64,000 nucleotides of DNA from Sympetrum striolatum (Eukaryota > Arthropoda > Insecta > Odonata > Libellulidae): positions 31,963,393 through 32,027,392 of the forward strand of contig OX388350.1 of NCBI GenBank assembly GCA_947579665.1, written 5' to 3'. The notes under the pieces were generated by a model. The model was not told where the DNA came from and did no database searches. It saw only the letters and a list, made by a program, of their open reading frames with translations. Every line of letters starts with the position of its first letter. Positions within the stretch are counted from its first letter, which is position 1. Shown piece by piece: positions 26,401-38,300 of the stretch. Position numbers and translations under genes: made by a program.

Positions 26401-27950
26401 TCTCGATATCGTTCTACGTAGCCGAGTCTTTGTTTGTAGAGATATATAAATGTATATGTACATTGATACATTTCGTGGAATACCCTAGCTTAATTTTAAT
26501 TTCATTCTACGCTGGGATGTTCGCATCACTGTCGTAGATTCGCAAACCAAGCTGAAGAGATACGTCAACTCTATCTGGATGTGATTTTCGGCCAATTTGT
26601 GTAGTTGTGTGTGGATGGGAAGCCAATGAGCTCTGAGGAATTTGCAAGGCATTATCCAAGAAATGATAACCGGCTGCCAATTAGAGAAAGTTGGCAAGTC
26701 TATGTAAATGAAATCCTTCCAAGTTGCGAATGATGTAAACAGAAGCAACCGGGAAGTTTTCGAAAGCACGCTGAGCAATGGACCTTTCCAAGGTCGACTT
26801 TCATCTTACTCTTTCATTCAGTTGTACTACCGAACGTTAAACTCTAAGTTAGATGGACACATTTTAGTCCTACAATTCTCGATTACTATCTAATCAATTT
26901 TCTATGATTAAAACTCAAACTAGTGTCGCCTATGCGTCTATTATCCAGGTATTATTTTCTTCCCCAAGGAAATGTAGAGCTATCAAATGGAAAACATGCT
27001 ACTAATACCACGTGAGTAATTATACATATAGCATTATATTCGTATATAAGGGATGCGAACGTTGGATTATTGTCTTTAGAATAATTTGCAGTCTCATTGC
27101 GTGGAACGCGCACTTATGAATTTTTATTCGATAACGAGCTGACGTTACATTTATGAGCCACTACTACGTCTTCTATGTTTCTTTTATTTCATTGGATAAG
27201 CAATCGACCTATCAGATATCGATAAGAAAAGAACAGTTATACTTTCTATCAAGTCTCTATTGAAGAGAATTCATACAAATAAAGAACCTTATCTGCTAAT
27301 AAAAGAAAATATTGCAAAGAAGTAATCAGGAGAAACGAGTTATATTTTTAATCAACAGATAATACAGCTCGTCTTATTGTTGGCTTAGAAAATATGATAC
27401 AAATCTGTCATCACAAGGAAAAGGGAAACATTCTCAATTCAAACGGGAGAGTTAATTTACAAGATTATTTTCCTCTTATGCCAAGAACGAGATACAGAGG
27501 TTTCTAACCTCCACAAGTGCGATGTTCCATCGCTTATCGATAATACTCGGATTCACGATAATTGATAAAAAATTCCCAATCTTGTTTTAAGTTCTCTCAC
27601 TTCTCCTAGGGGCGTGGAACTGCGATACGTGAAGATGAAAGGTGAAGCAATAAATTATTTCGATGATGAAAAGGCAATAATTTTGAAAGTAAATTACTCC
27701 TTAAAAGATAGGTCTAAATGTTCATTATCATCCACCGCTACTAATACCGGATGATCTGTTTTAAACATATAAGAGCAATAGAGTGAACGATGTTTTTTCT
27801 AAATGATACAAAAAACTTTATTGGACAAAAGTGAGACTTGGATGTCGCATCTTATTTTTAAACATATTACCATGAGTATGCGTGTGAATATGAATATAAA
27901 TTTGTTTATTCGCTAATGCCTCATCAGAAGCTATCATTAGCCAGTTATGA
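23421..27950. other. Gene-free AT-rich stretch
   Basis: No gene supported. AGTCGAAACCGGTTTG at about 24,962 repeats the motif seen near the right end of the 20.2-kb MITE and may mark another repeat end. Short frames here show no motifs. Confidence 0.35.
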
Positions 27951-27984
27951 TTATAAAAATAAAAACAAAAACATTCATATCAGA

Positions 27985-28055
27985 ACCGAGATTTGAACCA
28001 TGAACATAAGCAGGTCAGAACGTTAATTCCGATACCACCGAGGCTAACAAAAAAG
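27985..28055 (-). repeat. tRNA-derived SINE fragment
   Basis: The minus strand reads GTTAGCCTCGGTGGTATCGG (A-box-like) and, about 35 bases on, CATGGTTCAAATCTCGG (B-box-like), followed by T-rich DNA. Fits a SINE head; degraded. Confidence 0.55.
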
Positions 28056-28429
28056 TACACACTGATACATTGAAGTAGAGACACATATAGATATATACAG
28101 TATGTATATTCACATGAAAGAATTTTCTTTTAAGGAGAAAAAATCTTGGGAAAGGGGAAAGAAAAGAATAGCTTATGGGAAGCAAAAACTGTATTACAAC
28201 CCGATCCAAGTTTTAATGTTTTCACTGTAGGAAAACCCCCTTAAAGAGATAGGGGTGTGAAAAAGTTAGACTGAAAGGAAAAGTTAGAATTATAGCGCCC
28301 TACAAGATTTAAAGCATGCATTAAACCATCGATCATTTACCGTCTTGACCGTAGAAATATTTCAAATCATAACCGAAATGTGGGTCTCTATAACGTGTTT
28401 CGTTACCTCTGTATTTCTATATGGAGCGA

Positions 28430-28930
28430 CGTTTGTTATGTAAATTGAGAAACGGACGATATTGTAAGCGAAGGCTGGGAATGACGAATTTGATTCGTCT
28501 TCGAATACTGCTTATGGACCGAAAAAGAAAAACATCTCCTTCTAATCCGTGACCTACATCGAATCGGTGAGGCAACAACTCCTAAGCAGAGACGGAAAAG
28601 CGAAAATATTCCGCTGAGCCCCGTGTTTCGCTCGGAGGTTTCATAATTGGAACCTGTCCCACCGCCGCCGTTCAGAATGCTGAGTACCGGGGTCTTACAC
28701 CCTAATTAGATCGCGCATTTGGATGAGAGCCTTTCTGGGGGAGTTTCGTCACTAAATGGTGCATTTCCTCCTTCGACGGTAGCGTAAAAACGATGAAGGC
28801 TCTTGTCACGCTCCCGATTACACGTGAATGGTCCACGAAACTCTTGAAACGCAATTAACGTACGTGACTTGCGAATTGCTCCGCGATATAAATGAATCAG
28901 AGTGACCTCTGCCAAGGATCAAACGGAGCC
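28430..28930. other. CpG-rich patch, no identified gene
   Basis: Unusually rich in CpG, with runs such as CCACCGCCGCCGTTCAG. The 69-aa minus-strand frame at 28,706-28,915 has no family match that I know. It could be a diverged element, an unrecognised 5' exon or a regulatory block. Confidence 0.3.
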
Positions 28931-29329
28931 AAGTGGATGCTTGAATGGAAGTTAAAATCCCTCTTAATAATAAGATAGAGCATCACGACGAAGGAAAAAG
29001 TATCGAAATCTCTTTTATCAAATCATAAGCGTATTTTTTATGAGTTTAGGCTTAAATGGTAGATTTCCGCTTGAATCGCTTCGTCAAACATATGTTAATT
29101 ATTACTATTTTCTTTATTTTTAATTTAATTTTTTTTCTTTTCTTTTAGTATTAATACTATTTTTAGATTTATTAATATTTGTACAGCAGGTAAATCATGC
29201 TTTATCTATCAATATAACTTTAATTATCCTTACCAGTATAACTATTATATAATATTTAAATTGTGGATTATTAATTACATTATAGTTGCTTATTAATCTC
29301 AATCTTTCAGGCCTCCATTACTTAAATCG

Positions 29330-29760
29330 CATTTCCGAAAGCTCTTTATTTTCCGTCTACTCTTCTTCTTCTGTCTTTTCAGGTAAATGACATCCGTGGT
29401 CAACCATCAAGAAATTACACAAAAATATTGGTCATCAATTATGCAAATAGTGATATACCTGCTTGTATTTATTTCCATCTGTGTTTTCGCGGGTTTTTTT
29501 CGCTCCCCTTCTTGTGTGAGCGTTTTCCCGCACAGTGGGTTTTTCTCCGAAAGCCTTCAGCCAAGGAGTTTTTCCCCACACCACAATTCTTTTATTTGTT
29601 TACCTCTTCTTTGTATTTTCTTTTTATATATATGTATTTGTATTGTTTTTCCTCCTTTTCTGTAAGTAATATTAGTAATCCTTAATGGTCAGGTGTAAGA
29701 GAGGCCCTAATGGGCCTAACCTCGCCAAATAAAGAGTTATTATTATTATTATTATTATTA
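29330..29760 (+). mobile_element. Non-LTR retroelement 3' end with (ATT)n tail
   Basis: The 3' end contains GAGAGGCCCTAATGGGCCTA and CCTCGCCAAATAAAGAG, including an AATAAA, and runs directly into (ATT)8 at 29,737-29,760. A 3' UTR-like region with AATAAA and a short simple-repeat tail is typical of LINE or SINE insertions. The upstream border is uncertain; 29,330 is a guess based on where pyrimidine-rich, UTR-like sequence starts. The open frames at 29,387-29,685 are pyrimidine-rich and probably not protein. Confidence 0.65.
29737..29760 (+). repeat. (ATT)8 microsatellite tail
   Basis: Eight uninterrupted ATT units directly downstream of the retroelement AATAAA. Confidence 0.95.
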
Positions 29761-30786
29761 ACCACTAATAGTTACAAAAATGTCAGAGTTAATCACAAAA
29801 TCGATCGTATTGAAATTCGGAGGTTTTCGTCTCTTGGAATCAAATCATTTTAGCAAATATTTGAAATTATGCTGATGAGCCTTAAACATGGGAACACAAG
29901 TATGAGAAAATTCAGTCAATTTGAGAATCCTATCCGACCCGTAAAGCAGTTGATTTATGAATTATTTTGATCCATATTTGGCTGACAAAAAAGTAGTTTC
30001 GGAATCATATGGCCTCTTTAACTAATAACCCGAAAAATGTAGCCCGCAAAGCAAAAGCTCTGTACACCCATCGTCTTCAGCGAGCATAAGTTATATAAAA
30101 GTGATTACACTCACCATGGTCAGGACAGGTTCGAGCTGTTTCAAGGAGATGAACGGACATATGCTTGGGGCAAGCAGGTACTTGAGCCTTCGGAATTCCT
30201 CGATGCATTGTTCCTATTTCCACTTTAAGACAGGACCCATCGTAAAGCTTTATTAGTCATATGAAACTGATAGGAAAGTTAACTGTCCAACCATTCCACT
30301 TTTACAAATAATATTTTCGGAATATCAGAAACAAACTAAACATCAGGAGCAAGGAAATACAATCTTGAGCTCATAACCCAAGAAATATAGAGCAAAATTT
30401 TCCAATACCATTAAGTATATGATTACCAAATATAGTTTGACACCATTTCCTCTTAATACCTCGCTCTTAATTTCGTTTTGCACCATTAATAGGATACGAC
30501 TACGCAATCGCCAATCAGATACGTTATATAATTCGTAGTTCTCGTTTTTTCGATTTCTCCTTGTTTCGTCATTAAACTTTAATGATTATGAAAATTTGGG
30601 TGTGTCAGGCCGTAGATAAGATAAAAGCTTGAATCTTACCAGTTATTTATTGTTACTCTCGATCTCCAACGTGACAAGCTATGCAAGGTAGGTTAATTTA
30701 ATGCGATATTCGTCACTTCCGAAGTTTTCGAAGGCATTTGTTTGCTGCATCATCTTCAATAACTTCAAGAGCAAGAGAAAAATTTA

Positions 30787-30942
30787 TACTTCCGTAATAT
30801 TGAGGTATTTATAAGAGTTGGGTATTTCCTCTCCAATGCTGATGGCGGTAAACCCCCAATTTTCATGTCGATGTACGCTTTTCATGCTCCCATAGCCACC
30901 GTATGAGATTTTATTGCGGTCGGCATGATTTTTAAGGTGTAA
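30787..30942. repeat. 155-bp dispersed direct repeat, copy 1
   Basis: From ATACTTCCGTAAT to TTTTTAAGGTGTAA this segment matches 31,706-31,860 at roughly 93% by eye, including GTATTTCCTCTCCAATGCTG and CCATAGCCACCGTATGAG. On the minus strand the same frame is open in both copies for about 50 codons. Differences are not concentrated at third positions, so coding constraint is not evident. Confidence 0.9.
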
Positions 30943-31705
30943 TGAATTCGTCTATTGTTTTATTTTTACGATTCATCATTACTCTAATTCATTTATTTTG
31001 ATAGCATAAAAAATATTGCAATTTTTACATATTAGGATAAGCTTTACCCGAAATTTGTTTCAATGAAGCCTAAATTAAACATTTGCGATTTGTTTTTAAT
31101 GTCCAGCTGAAGCATCCAGTCTATGTGAAATATTTTCCGAGGGTGGTGATCTAAGAAATCGCCAAGTTTTTTCAGATAAATAAAAACTACTCCACTCGCA
31201 TAAAAAGGATATACAGCAAATATAACTTCATCTCAATTGTAAAGCTCTCGCGAAATTAATATTCGGATCCAGATTGAGAAACAAAAAAATGTGAATATTA
31301 CGATACTCAAAATGACAATATGGGCAAGAGGTATATTAGCCGGATCTTGCATTGCATTCGAATTCGTCTATAATCCAGGTATGGGTTACTTCATCAAATT
31401 TTACTTATTAACTTTTTATTGAGAGCTGTTACACTTAAATTAATAAGATTTGATTTTTATACTGTTACGCTAAGAATTATTTGAATCGTTCAAAAACGAA
31501 ATCGGAAAGCTGCAAAAAAGGAGCGGAGTAAATTAAAGTTATTTGTTACACCTGCGTATCTAGAGCACTTATTTATTTCATTCGTGAAAATACGACTTGT
31601 TGCCTAAATTACCTATTCATTACGGTCTAAAAATTAGTCTTGAGTGATGCCGTTGATAATTAAATATTCACCTACTTAAGGTTTTTCATTGATCTGGAAA
31701 AAGTT

Positions 31706-31860
31706 TTACTTCCGTAATTGAGATATTTATAAGATTTGGGTATTTCCTCTCCAATGCTGTTGGCGGTAAACCCCCAATTTCCGTGTCGATGTACGCTTTT
31801 CATGCTCCCATAGCCACCGTATGAGATTTTATTGCGGTCGGCATGATTTTTAAGGTGTAA
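31706..31860. repeat. 155-bp dispersed direct repeat, copy 2
   Basis: Second copy of the 30,787-30,942 segment, in the same orientation about 919 bp downstream. The minus-strand frame over it (31,672-31,866) contains NHADRNKISYGGYG and NWGFTANSIGEE. No family recognised. Sequence between the copies is not repeated. Confidence 0.9.
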
Positions 31861-31866
31861 CCTCAA

Positions 31867-34800
31867 CGTTTCCAGTTAAAGAAGCATTAAACAGCGGTAG
31901 ATTTAAAATATTCCATTCAAATCACGATAACGGAAGTTTCTTAACCTTCACGTTCTCGAGCTAGATGCCAAAATTATTTGTTGGCATTCATCTCCGCCGA
32001 CGAATTTATACGCACTCAGAGATTGCTATCCGGTAAAATCGGCTAATATCAAACGCATCTAAATCAGAAAACAACCGAGGAAAATCTTGGTCAAATGTGA
32101 TTATGTCTATGTAAGATATTTCTTTGTAATATTATGTCGTGGATCTGGAGATAAAAGAAGTATAACTGATTTTTTCCGCTTCCAATTATCGTTTTAATAA
32201 AATATTTCATTGAAAGTTACAAATATTCAAGTCAAAATACGATTCAAAAGGTTTCAATACATATTATATCCCATTCCACTTGACAACCAAGAGGTGTCAT
32301 TCAATTTTGTAAAGTCTTGAGAAGTTTCATGAGAAACTGATAGAAATTTGTATGCTATTGAATATTCAATTAATCAGTGCTTCTCTCGACCAGAGCTTTT
32401 CTCTTTCAGTTATCAGTTTGGAACTTAAAGATGGAGAAGCAATAAATTATAATAATAGAATAATCTCTATTATAAAGCTTATTTGGTCAACCATGCTCAT
32501 AACACCAATATAAAACTACTCGACTTAAAAATCTCGGATATAAATTCGATTTTAGGCGATAAACTTACTCATTGCAAGCACCGTGTACAACACTAAAACT
32601 TATTAGAAAAAAGATGAATAAACAAAAATTCAATCATAGAAGACATGACTTTATGGAACTCCGTTACAGGAAGCATGCTAAAATAAAAATAATAAAAAAG
32701 CAAAGTTATTTTACATGCTTCAAGCAAACATTCGTCATACAACTAACACATCACGCACTGTTTGAGGAAATTTATATCAGGGCGTCTATATAAGGTAATA
32801 AATAATAAGCTGCCTCAAACACGTGCATTGCTCATCACGATTAAGAAAATTCGCAAATATATTCTTTATACAACAGCCACAATTATTATCTCCTACGGTT
32901 TACCGTGGTTTTCGATAACTCAAGAGGAGTCCGATCGTCAGCCCGAATATTGGAGGTTCCACAGTATTTTTCGAAAGAATGAACGAGTATCGAGTCTACC
33001 TCTTTGCATTTGATCGTTTCAGAGGAGATTTCGATGCATTTCCTGCACTTAGCATACCCTTGGAAGGGGAAAACGTGAGGCATTCCTAGCGCGTAGGCAG
33101 TAAGGACGTGCCTCGGGGAAATCCTTTGTTGTCACGATCGGGAAACAAAACAAGGTCAAGGGCTCGCTTTGATTCACTTTCGCGTCTGAGGGAGTAAACG
33201 CACTCGGGAATAAGGTGGAGGCCTCATCTCTGCCTGACAGGAATCATCACCCTCCGATACATGTCTTGGAGGAATCAAAGACCATGACGAACCGACCCAC
33301 TCTTCCTGCGAAACGTAATGGGCCCGGGATTTCCTCAATGAAAAGACTGCCTTGAACGAGTTTGTTTGGCGTTTTTGTGGAGCTTCGTTTCCGGTCCTAT
33401 GTCCTTTCCTCAAAACTTAGGGTCCACTTTGTCGTCTACAAGGTCTTCAGGTTGTCAGATAGTAAATTTTGATTAAGAATTCTACCGGGAATCAAATTTG
33501 AATTCTATTTAAAACCTGTATTCGAAGTTTGTTCAAATATACTTCGTGGGTGATAAATATAGGGAAAGCGGACCGGCTCTCTTTGAAGGAAAATCATTTT
33601 GATGGCAATTAATAATTATTCGAGATATAGTTTTAGATCTTCAGAATACTACTCGATATTTACTTAAAAAATTTAGAACTTCCACTGAAAAATGTCACTT
33701 ATGATAAAAAAATTCCCTTATCGATGAGGGAACATGTTTTGAAGATATAATTCGGAATTTAAGATACTGCTTAGCTTTTGTAATTGGAAGCTAGACGCAT
33801 CTAGAATTTAAAAAAATCATATACCTTATCCATGGCCTTTCAAATTAGCAGACATTTATGGTTATTAGCAATGATGATGTATTTCATTTATAAGCTTTTT
33901 ATTCTTAACCTAAATCGTAAAATTCAGAATCCTACCAGGACAGCAACTTGGACCGGTTCCACAATTAGCGGTACCAATTTGGCTAAACAAAAGCATTACT
34001 ATCTGTTATTTGATTTCCATAGAGGTGGGGTAAATGACTCGAAATATTTTTTTCCAAAGTCCACCAAAAATTAGTTATAATCCATACATGAGGTCGTTAC
34101 CACCTAAGGTTTGATCATATTACTGCTCTTGTATTAAATCAACCTCCCTTTTGTAAAGCCACAATATGCGATTGATATAGTGTTACAAACAAAATTCCGA
34201 CCACTGATGAATAGGAAATACGGAAAAACATATTATTTTAAAGTTTATGCATATATCGCTAAATCTCTCGATTTAGTTTAAATATGCTAGCTTCATAAAA
34301 ATAATAATTCCAGAGTACTTTGAAGGTATAAATCTTGCATTTGCTAAAACTTTTATGGACAGTATTTATAAGAACATCATAGAGCCTATCTAGGGGAATT
34401 CCCCGAATGCTTAATTGAGTCCTCTTTGATTTCCGATTAAAATTACGTTATATTATTCTTATTATAACTTATTATTCGACCTAAATTCGAAGTATGCAAC
34501 ATTATCGGTGGAGGTACAGTTCGTAGAAAAATCAACTTGGGTGAGTTAACTGACTCGGCAGTTTTGAATAGGCAAGATTGGCATCTACTCGTAGATTTAA
34601 GAAGACAATTTTCACAGCAAAGTTTGGACAATTTTCTAGGCAACCTCTTCTGCCTTGACCTGTCGGATCACGGATGGTAGATTGGAGAGATGAAGGAGAG
34701 GAAAAATAATTTCGAAACATTCTTTCCTCAAACAGAACTTGATGTTGAGGGTCAGAATGTTAGCTCGGAATCGACTAAACAGACGCGCATAAGCATGCAT

Positions 34801-35185
34801 TTGACTACGGCTTAAAATGCACCACTTAAATTATTTGAATTAAAGAATATTTTATCACAATAATAAAAATAGTCTCTTCTTCCATCTAAATCATAATCAT
34901 ACAGCATATAAAAACAACAGCCACTGGTAAGTTTATTATTTTGTTAGAAGCACTATCACACAGACAATAGATGGAACAGAGCAAAGCTGAGGAGAGACAA
35001 TTTCTAAGGTTCCTAAACAGAGTGAATTTGTACGATAGGACATGAATTGTTAAATGGATTATTTATTTATTTGTTACATTTTCTCTTGTAACTTTCTTCT
35101 GTAATTTTACATAGATGCTAGGAAGAGGTATAAGGTCTTCTTAAAGGAATATGAAAAAGTAAAAATGCTTTTCTTGTTCTTGCAG
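31867..35185. other. Upstream of the SDR exons; CpG-rich patch at 32,980-33,420
   Basis: No exon could be supported. The CpG-rich patch lies about 1.8-2.2 kb before the first recovered SDR exon and is a plausible place for a promoter or 5' UTR, but none of its frames shows the expected TGxxxGxG cofactor motif. A perfect 12-base palindrome GGGGAATTCCCC is at 34,394-34,405. Confidence 0.3.
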
Positions 35186-35310
35186 GTGCTGAGGAGACGG
35201 CTAGTATAATCAAATCTTCCGGCGGAAGATCTTTTGCGTACAAATGTGACATTTCCAACAGGGAGGACATCTATCGAACGGCGAAGAAAGTAAAAGAAGA
35301 AGTTGGAACG
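35186..35310 (+). CDS. SDR exon a (first recovered)
   Basis: Acceptor TTCTTGCAG and donor GTAAGG. The first two bases complete a codon from an unseen upstream exon; then AEETASIIKSSGGRSFAY and CDISNRED. It lies in CpG-rich DNA, unlike the later exons. Confidence 0.88.
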
Positions 35311-38300
35311 GTAAGGAATGGAATGAATAGAAAGGTGCATGATTTTCACTTGGGACACCGCTAGATTTCTAACAATGCAGCATAATCTGATTTGCTACGC
35401 ATTAATATAAGGTTATTTACAATAATTTGTCTTTAAATTATAATTGGGTTTAATCCAAAGTGAGGCCAACCTTTCCCTCCCCTTATTGCTCCTGATGTTT
35501 AGCGATTTGCTTATATTGCGAGAACGCTAAAATAAATACAACTAATAAAATAATTTCATTCAACCTTTATACTTAAGATACCTGATTTCTGATCTGCTAA
35601 AGAAGGACAAATCGTCCGTTCCCCTGGAACGTATGCAATTTCCCATAGGTTGTGCATATTTAGCGCGACCCGCGCAATACTTGGTCGTGGACAACGAATT
35701 TACAAAAGGGGTCAACGCGTGGTCGCGTAAATCTCTTATATATATTCCCTTTGCTCCTTTATACATATATAGATGGATAATTTCGTAAAAAAAACTGTTG
35801 CAGAGATCAGAAGACTGATAAAAATTACTATTTTTTCTACTTACTCGGGACAGATAGCAAAGAATACCGGCCAAACCGGGACAAATTGTCAGCTCATTTA
35901 TACACAGTGGGCTTATTAGGATAAAGTAAAGCTTTCCATATCTAAAAGCGAAGAAAATTACCATGCACGACCTTCGCGTTTTTTCTTTAATTGACCTTAG
36001 GTACCGTTTTATGCGAGACTCCTTTCCCGAAGTAGCCATTCGGTTGCTTGCAGTCATTTCCCAAATTTTGAGAAATGAGCATAAAGTTAGATTCTGATAT
36101 CGTATTATTTGTTTAAACGATATATTTCGCCTAATTCGCACTTAAAAATAGAAATGATTTTGAATTAGATACCTTTCAGATTTAGGGCTGTCCCGTTTTC
36201 CCAAGGTTTACTGTCCAGTATGATGATTCTTCGTCTTGTTATATTCAGCCAATGAACAATATCAGTAGTTATTATCTATCGAAAGAAACGAAAAATAATT
36301 GTAACTTCAAGTTATTAAAAGCAAAAATATGCAAAATGGTTTTTCTGTGAGATATATAATCAGTATCGTATCAAAAGGCAATTAAACACCATGAAATAGG
36401 TCATATAATTAATAAGTGAAAATGAATTTTTAGAAGCAACAGAGACAAAATCGCTAGTTGGTTGCTCATATCATGTGGATATCCTTCATTACCTTTTGAA
36501 GTTTACTGAGATGTAATTTCATTAATTAATTGTCCTTACATTTTACAATTGATAATATTAGAGAAAATATATATATATATATTTATTGAAAAATAAATTC
36601 ACTGTAATTGTTCTAAATGAATATAATTCCAATTAGAGTTAATCATAAAAACTGAGGAATTTCTCCAATTTTCAAAGATTTAAGGAAACTCTCATGAGAC
36701 CAATTTTGTGTGAAGGAGCAAATATCACCATAATTACCACATACATGATCGCTGGTAATGAAAAAAATTATTGTCATTAAAATGTAAACTAAAGACATAG
36801 ATTTAATTCACTAATTTTGAGATCAAATCAATGACGTGGAAGTGAATCCATAAATAATGAGCTACAGCAAAAGGAAATAATTTGAAAGTTCCTCTGGTTG
36901 AATATTTCTAAATCAAGTAGTAATAGTATTGTTAAAAGTGCTTGACAGCTTAGGTAATATCACACATTGGCTTCCACCGAGAATAGACCGCTTTCATCAA
37001 AGGAAAATTGCTGTCCACTATCCAGGAGCCCTTCTAAATCAAATAGCTTTAACTTTTTAAAATAATATGCCTGAATACCCTTATATTTCCTTCTGTTATA
37101 ATAATAATCATTAAAATTTCCTTTTATTTGCTATTTTTCAGGTGAGAATACTGATAAACAATGCAGGAATTGTATCTGGGAAGAATCTTCTCGAAACCCC
37201 AGACATAATGATTCAGAAGACCTTCGACGTAAATGTTCTTGCACATTTTTGGGTATGTGACTTGAGAGTTATTTTTGATAAGTTTATTACTTCATACTTA
37301 CTTTTCTAATTTGCTTTCATCACAATTTATAAAAATTATAATTTTTCATTATGTAGACAGCGAAAGCCTTTTTGCCAGACATGGTAAATGATAACCACGG
37401 TCACATAGTGACCATAGCCTCTTTGGCTGGACTTGTTGGGGTTAATCAGTTGATTGATTATTGTGCCTCAAAGTTTGCGGTGGTTGGCTTTGATGAAGCC
37501 ATGCGCCTGGAACTTGAAGTAAGTACAAAATCATCATTTAAGTTTTCTAGCATTTTGATTTCCTAATTTATGTAATAAATTTAGTGGAAAAATACTTTCA
37601 AATATCTGATATTAAATAAAAGTATCACTTGCATTTTCTTGTTTGTATTAACTTTTATTAAAGGATTAATAGATTTAACTGTCAACAAAGGAATCATAGC
37701 TTCTGAGCCATTCGTAATAAATTATTGCTTTATTCTTTACACCAGGTTAGTGGTATAACTGGTGTACATACAACTGTTGTTTGCCCGTATTATATTAATA
37801 CTGGCATGTTTGAAGGAGTTAAATCCAGGTATGTCCATCATATGACTGTCTATATGGTAATTGTACTATACTACTAGTTTTATAAATATGAGATCACTGA
37901 ATATTATTATAAGAATTATAAGTTCAATTATTATTCAAATCTTAAACACTAAATAATTTCATAAGTTGCTAAGGATTGTAGCAATTTTTTTAAGTTGATA
38001 TTAATTCTGTTGTGCAATGAAAGTTTCAGTATATTTACTTAAAATTTGCTCTTGACAGGTTATTCCCTATTCTGGAGCCAGATTATGTTGCTGACAAGAT
38101 TGTTACGTCCATACTTACAAATGACAAGTATATAATTATTCCCAGTTATCTCAAGATCTTCGTTGCCCTTAAATAGTGAGTACCCTAAAGTTCATCATTG
38201 TCCAATAAAAATTTAAAAACCTGTTCCATTAACAGTTGTAAAGATAGATAGAGAATCACCTTAATTTTATATTTTATTGATTAATGTTTTCTTGGTTCCT

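Noticed and set aside
29387..29685. Overlapping plus-strand frames as a membrane protein
   Set aside because: Both come from a pyrimidine-rich UTR-like region of a retroelement 3' end; hydrophobicity is a by-product of T-richness.
35107..35358. Minus-strand frame over the first recovered SDR exon
   Set aside because: Antisense shadow of a real exon.
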